A stretch of DNA of 17,130 nt, from positions 1-17,130 of the forward strand of contig JBBISE010000064.1 of assembly GCA_037441445.1 (NCBI GenBank). Reading direction: 5' to 3'. The notes below the pieces were generated by a model. The model searched no databases. It was not told the DNA's origin and saw only the letters and a list, made by a program, of their open reading frames with translations. Position 1 is the stretch's first letter, and the number at the start of each line of letters is the position of its first letter. The DNA comes from JAAYQU01 sp037441445 (GTDB lineage: Bacteria > Bacteroidota > Bacteroidia > Bacteroidales > Salinivirgaceae). The position numbers were made by a program, and so were the translations under genes. Positions 14,824 to 17,130 of this stretch are shown here, one piece after another.

Positions 14824-16029
14824 ATGATAACACGAAACAATTATGAGGTTTTCTTTGTCGATTACATTGACGGGAACCTGTCAGAAAATCAGATGGCAGA
14901 GTTTAAGGCCTTTCTGCTAAGCAACCCCGACCTTGCTCAGGAACTCGATTTCGTTTCAACCATACGACTCGAGCCCGCTGTCGGCAAGTTTGACAAAACA
15001 ACCCTAAAAAAAGAGATTTCCGATTTGCCATTCGAAGATAAAAATGCCGATGAGTTGATGGTCAGTCTGTTAGAAAACGACTACCCACAAGACCGACACC
15101 CCGAACTTTTGCAAAGGATGGAAAACTCAACCGACAGAACCCACAACTTTAATATCTTCAGGAAAACAAAATTGCAAACTCCGCAGGTTTTCATGCAAGA
15201 CTCAATTCAATTGCAGCGACTTCCCGATTTTGAGAAGGATATAGTTACCCCAGAAAACGCTCAAATGTTTGCCATTGCCTGCGCCGAAGGGGATTTAAGC
15301 CAGGATGCAACCTGCCGTTGGCTTGACTGGGAATCTGAAAACGTTTCCCAAGACAGCGAGGAGTTCGATTTTGATAAAACAAAACTTATTCCCGATTACA
15401 CGGTCGTATTTCTTGGGAGAGAATCTTTGCGCCGCAATCATCGCAGGGTTTTGCCCAGAGTAGCCTGGTACAGTACGTCAATTGCTGCCGGAATGGCACT
15501 CATGTTTGGAATCTGGAACGGTTTTCATGATGAGAAAATAACTATTATTAATCATACAGCGCAGGTTATTACACCTGTGGAACAAAAAACGGAAACTTTA
15601 CCCACTTTAAACCAGACAGAGCTAAAGCAGAGGCCAATGTTGAATCAAACAACTGTACCTGCAGCAGCAATGGGTAACCGGACAAACAGACACCTCGAGC
15701 CTATGCAGCCCGTTTTTTTTAAGGTTAATCTCGATTTTACAATGAACATTGAAAAGGTACATGGCGTTTCTGTTGACTGGTCATACGCGCTCGCTTCAGC
15801 CTATGAGCCCGAATATGATGATTCTGAATTCATTACCCCAAGACAACAAGAGAATGTACCTGTCATTTCCAAAAAGAGAGGTTTTATCCAGTTCGCACAA
15901 TGGGGATTGAGCAAACTGGCGCGAAATCCCGAACGCTTCAAAATTGAAACAGAATATAACGAGAAAAACGAACTAAGCTACTTCGCATTACAAACACCAA
16001 ATTTTGGTTTTGAAAGAAAACGTAAATAA
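14824..16029 (+). CDS. single-pass anti-sigma-like protein with three repeated cytoplasmic modules
   Basis: 401 aa, probably the membrane-bound inhibitor of the adjacent sigma factor. The N-terminus (NYEVFFVDYIDGNLSENQ) is of the zinc-less anti-sigma type common in Bacteroidota, which has no HxxxCxxC motif. One membrane helix spans about 213-231, and a C-terminal periplasmic part of about 170 residues follows, rich in Thr, Gln and Pro near the membrane. The cytoplasmic part seems to hold three related modules, about 7-63, 75-132 and 146-204. Each has an acidic GNL/GDL-like element near its start. Modules 2 and 3 end in matching strings, FRKTKLQTPQVF...QLQR and FDKTKLIPDYTVVF...SLRR, and module 1 in a looser STIRLEPAVGKF...TLKK. 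The function is inferred from position and topology. It could also be a scaffold or sensor working with the barrel protein encoded next. Confidence 0.75.
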   Translation: MITRNNYEVFFVDYIDGNLSENQMAEFKAFLLSNPDLAQELDFVSTIRLEPAVGKFDKTTLKKEISDLPFEDKNADELMVSLLENDYPQDRHPELLQRMENSTDRTHNFNIFRKTKLQTPQVFMQDSIQLQRLPDFEKDIVTPENAQMFAIACAEGDLSQDATCRWLDWESENVSQDSEEFDFDKTKLIPDYTVVFLGRESLRRNHRRVLPRVAWYSTSIAAGMALMFGIWNGFHDEKITIINHTAQVITPVEQKTETLPTLNQTELKQRPMLNQTTVPAAAMGNRTNRHLEPMQPVFFKVNLDFTMNIEKVHGVSVDWSYALASAYEPEYDDSEFITPRQQENVPVISKKRGFIQFAQWGLSKLARNPERFKIETEYNEKNELSYFALQTPNFGFERKRK

Positions 16030-16065
16030 TCTTGTAACTTTTTTTCTAACAATATTTTTACAAGA
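16030..16065 (+). promoter_or_regulatory. hairpin between anti-sigma and barrel genes
   Basis: TCTTGTAA (16030-16037) and TTACAAGA (16058-16065) are a perfect 8-bp inverted repeat around a T-rich 20-base loop. It begins right after the anti-sigma stop and ends 22 bases before the barrel ATG. It may tune the relative expression of the two genes or be an operator for the barrel gene. No T-run follows the right arm, so it is not a classic terminator. Confidence 0.4.
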
Positions 16066-16087
16066 CTAACCCTTAAATACAAATATT

Positions 16088-17050
16088 ATGAAACCACTTA
16101 TTTTAAGTATTAGTCTAATTGCAGCTATGAATATTGCAATTGCACAAGAGGTTATTGACACAGTGAAATCAACCTCCTCTGACACTGTTATCATGAACGA
16201 AACCATGAAACGCAAAATTGAGGCAAACGAAGTGAAAATTGAAATGTCAGCCGGAAAAAACAAATCAAGCATTACAATTCAGGGAGGTGAAGGACAGGAT
16301 ACAACTCGTTTCCGCCTTGGAAAGACTGAAATTATTGTTTTGGAAGACAATAACAAAATGGAACAACGACACGATTGGGACAGTGATTCCGATTTCAATG
16401 ACAAACCAGGAAAATCATGGAAACATCCCCGTTTCGAAGGCCATTTCAATTCTATTAACGTAGGTGTTAACCTCTTTGCAACCAAATATCTAAGTATATC
16501 GCTACCGGATACAGCCAAGTTTCTTGAACTTGATGAAGGAAAGTCGTTCGAATTTGGATTAAACCCATTCCAATTCAATATCCCTATCGTTCCACGTGCA
16601 CTGGGAGTCGTTTCGGGAGTTGGCTTGACATGGAACAACTATCGTTTTGACAATCCCGGAACCATTCTTGATAACTCACAACCAACTATAGCGTACTCCA
16701 TTGATAGCCTAAGTAAATGGAGCAAAAGCAAGCTTTCAGTATGGACAGTATTTGTACCCCTTTTGTTAGAAGGACAGGTACGAATTGAACACGATCGCTT
16801 TTGGATTGCCGGTGGAGCTTACGGAACGATGAAATTAGGTTCGCGTACAAAACTGAAGGATGACGAAAAGAGGAAAATCAGAGAAAGCAAAGATTATCAT
16901 ATTAACCCATTACAATATGGGTTGACTGCCCGGATTGGGTATGGCAATCTGGGTGTTTATGCCAACTACTCGCTTTCTACATTCTTTAAAACTGGCAAAG
17001 GCCCTGAGCTTTACCCCGTTTCTGTTGGTTTGTCATTGACCTTTAATTAA
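16088..17050 (+). CDS. outer-membrane beta-barrel protein (PorT-like)
   Basis: 320 aa, exported to the outer membrane. A signal peptide is clear (MKPLILSISLIAAMNIAIAQ, cut near residue 20). A hydrophilic stretch of about 85 residues follows, with TTRFRLGKTEIIVLEDN and the acidic DWDSDSDFND. The rest alternates polar and aromatic residues as in small barrels: SINVGVNLFATKYLSISLPD, GVVSGVGLTWNNYRFDN, FWIAGGAYGTMKLGSRTKL, YGLTARIGYGNLGVYANYSL and the terminal GPELYPVSVGLSLTFN. The final aromatic Phe-Asn end resembles barrel-assembly signals, although Phe is next to last. It is third in the sigma operon with a terminator 28 bases after its stop. Such barrels often follow ECF sigma genes in Bacteroidota. 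It may be a regulon member or part of the sensing chain; its cargo is unknown. Confidence 0.85.
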   Translation: MKPLILSISLIAAMNIAIAQEVIDTVKSTSSDTVIMNETMKRKIEANEVKIEMSAGKNKSSITIQGGEGQDTTRFRLGKTEIIVLEDNNKMEQRHDWDSDSDFNDKPGKSWKHPRFEGHFNSINVGVNLFATKYLSISLPDTAKFLELDEGKSFEFGLNPFQFNIPIVPRALGVVSGVGLTWNNYRFDNPGTILDNSQPTIAYSIDSLSKWSKSKLSVWTVFVPLLLEGQVRIEHDRFWIAGGAYGTMKLGSRTKLKDDEKRKIRESKDYHINPLQYGLTARIGYGNLGVYANYSLSTFFKTGKGPELYPVSVGLSLTFN

Positions 17051-17078
17051 AACCTGAAATAAAGTAATTAACCCTGAA

Positions 17079-17117
17079 AAGGGGCTGTCTAAAAAGACTA
17101 GACAGTCCTTTTTTTTT
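17079..17117 (+). terminator. intrinsic terminator of the sigma-factor operon
   Basis: AAGGGGCTGTCTA (17079-17091) pairs with TAGACAGTCCTTT (17099-17111) over 13 bp with two G-T pairs and a 7-base loop. The stem runs into nine consecutive T (17109-17117). This is a textbook Rho-independent terminator, 28 bases after the barrel gene stop. Confidence 0.92.
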
Positions 17118-17130
17118 GTTAAAAAAAATG

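Noticed and set aside
17079..17117. Inverted repeat as an insertion-sequence end
   Set aside because: No transposase is nearby, and the stem followed by nine T just after an operon fits a terminator better.
1..17130. tRNA, rRNA, CRISPR array, prophage or transposon
   Set aside because: No T-loop-like sequence with a matching cloverleaf, no regularly spaced repeats and no integrase or transposase motif was seen on either strand.

Overview
The window looks like a chromosomal segment of a Bacteroidota bacterium. The evidence is the gene families (HU, a tiny mS38-like basic protein and RNase G in a row; a 7TMR-DISM/SpoIIE phosphatase; an ECF sigma, anti-sigma and outer-membrane barrel operon), the near absence of Shine-Dalgarno sequences, and a perfect Bacteroidota-type promoter (TTG-N19-TACTTTTG) in front of the sigma gene. 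Order-level placement (Bacteroidales/Marinilabiliales-like) is a guess. No tRNA, rRNA, CRISPR array, transposase or phage gene was found.

Region 1 (1-4.7 kb) is a set of unrelated genes, several of them broken. It holds the 3' part of an EFR1-type ferredoxin with a one-base frameshift, a lone glycerol kinase (glpK), a convergent DoxX/DUF417 membrane protein, and an ArsC/low-molecular-weight-phosphatase-like protein whose catalytic Cys and Asp are replaced by Ser and which ends in a Cys/His-rich tail. A decayed magnesium transporter gene (mgtE) follows, lacking its N-terminal domain and carrying a frameshift and an in-frame stop. A 17-bp hairpin and short direct repeats lie in the gap before glpK.

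Region 2 (4.7-9.4 kb) starts with a large membrane receptor (Cache-HAMP-GAF-coil-PAS) that has no output domain. Next comes the nucleic-acid block: HU protein, a 30-aa very basic protein resembling mS38/AURKAIP1-COX24, two strong tandem hairpins, and ribonuclease G/E. The first hairpin is a terminator that overlaps the small gene's stop codon. The second lies in the ribonuclease leader and could be a self-regulatory element.

Region 3 (9.4-14.1 kb) carries a complete DsbD-type transmembrane thiol reductase, followed on the same strand by a 7TMR-DISM-coil-PAS-SpoIIE protein phosphatase. Together with the receptor in region 2, this segment has two large membrane signalling proteins and no histidine kinase.

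Region 4 (14.1-17.1 kb) is one probable operon: an ECF sigma factor behind a consensus housekeeping promoter, a single-pass anti-sigma-like protein whose cytoplasmic part seems to be three diverged copies of one module, and an outer-membrane beta-barrel protein. It closes with a textbook terminator. The layout suggests an envelope-responsive sigma/anti-sigma pair co-expressed with a surface barrel.

The most unusual items are the Cys-to-Ser phosphatase-like protein, the triple-module anti-sigma protein, and the small basic protein with the hairpin leader before RNase G.
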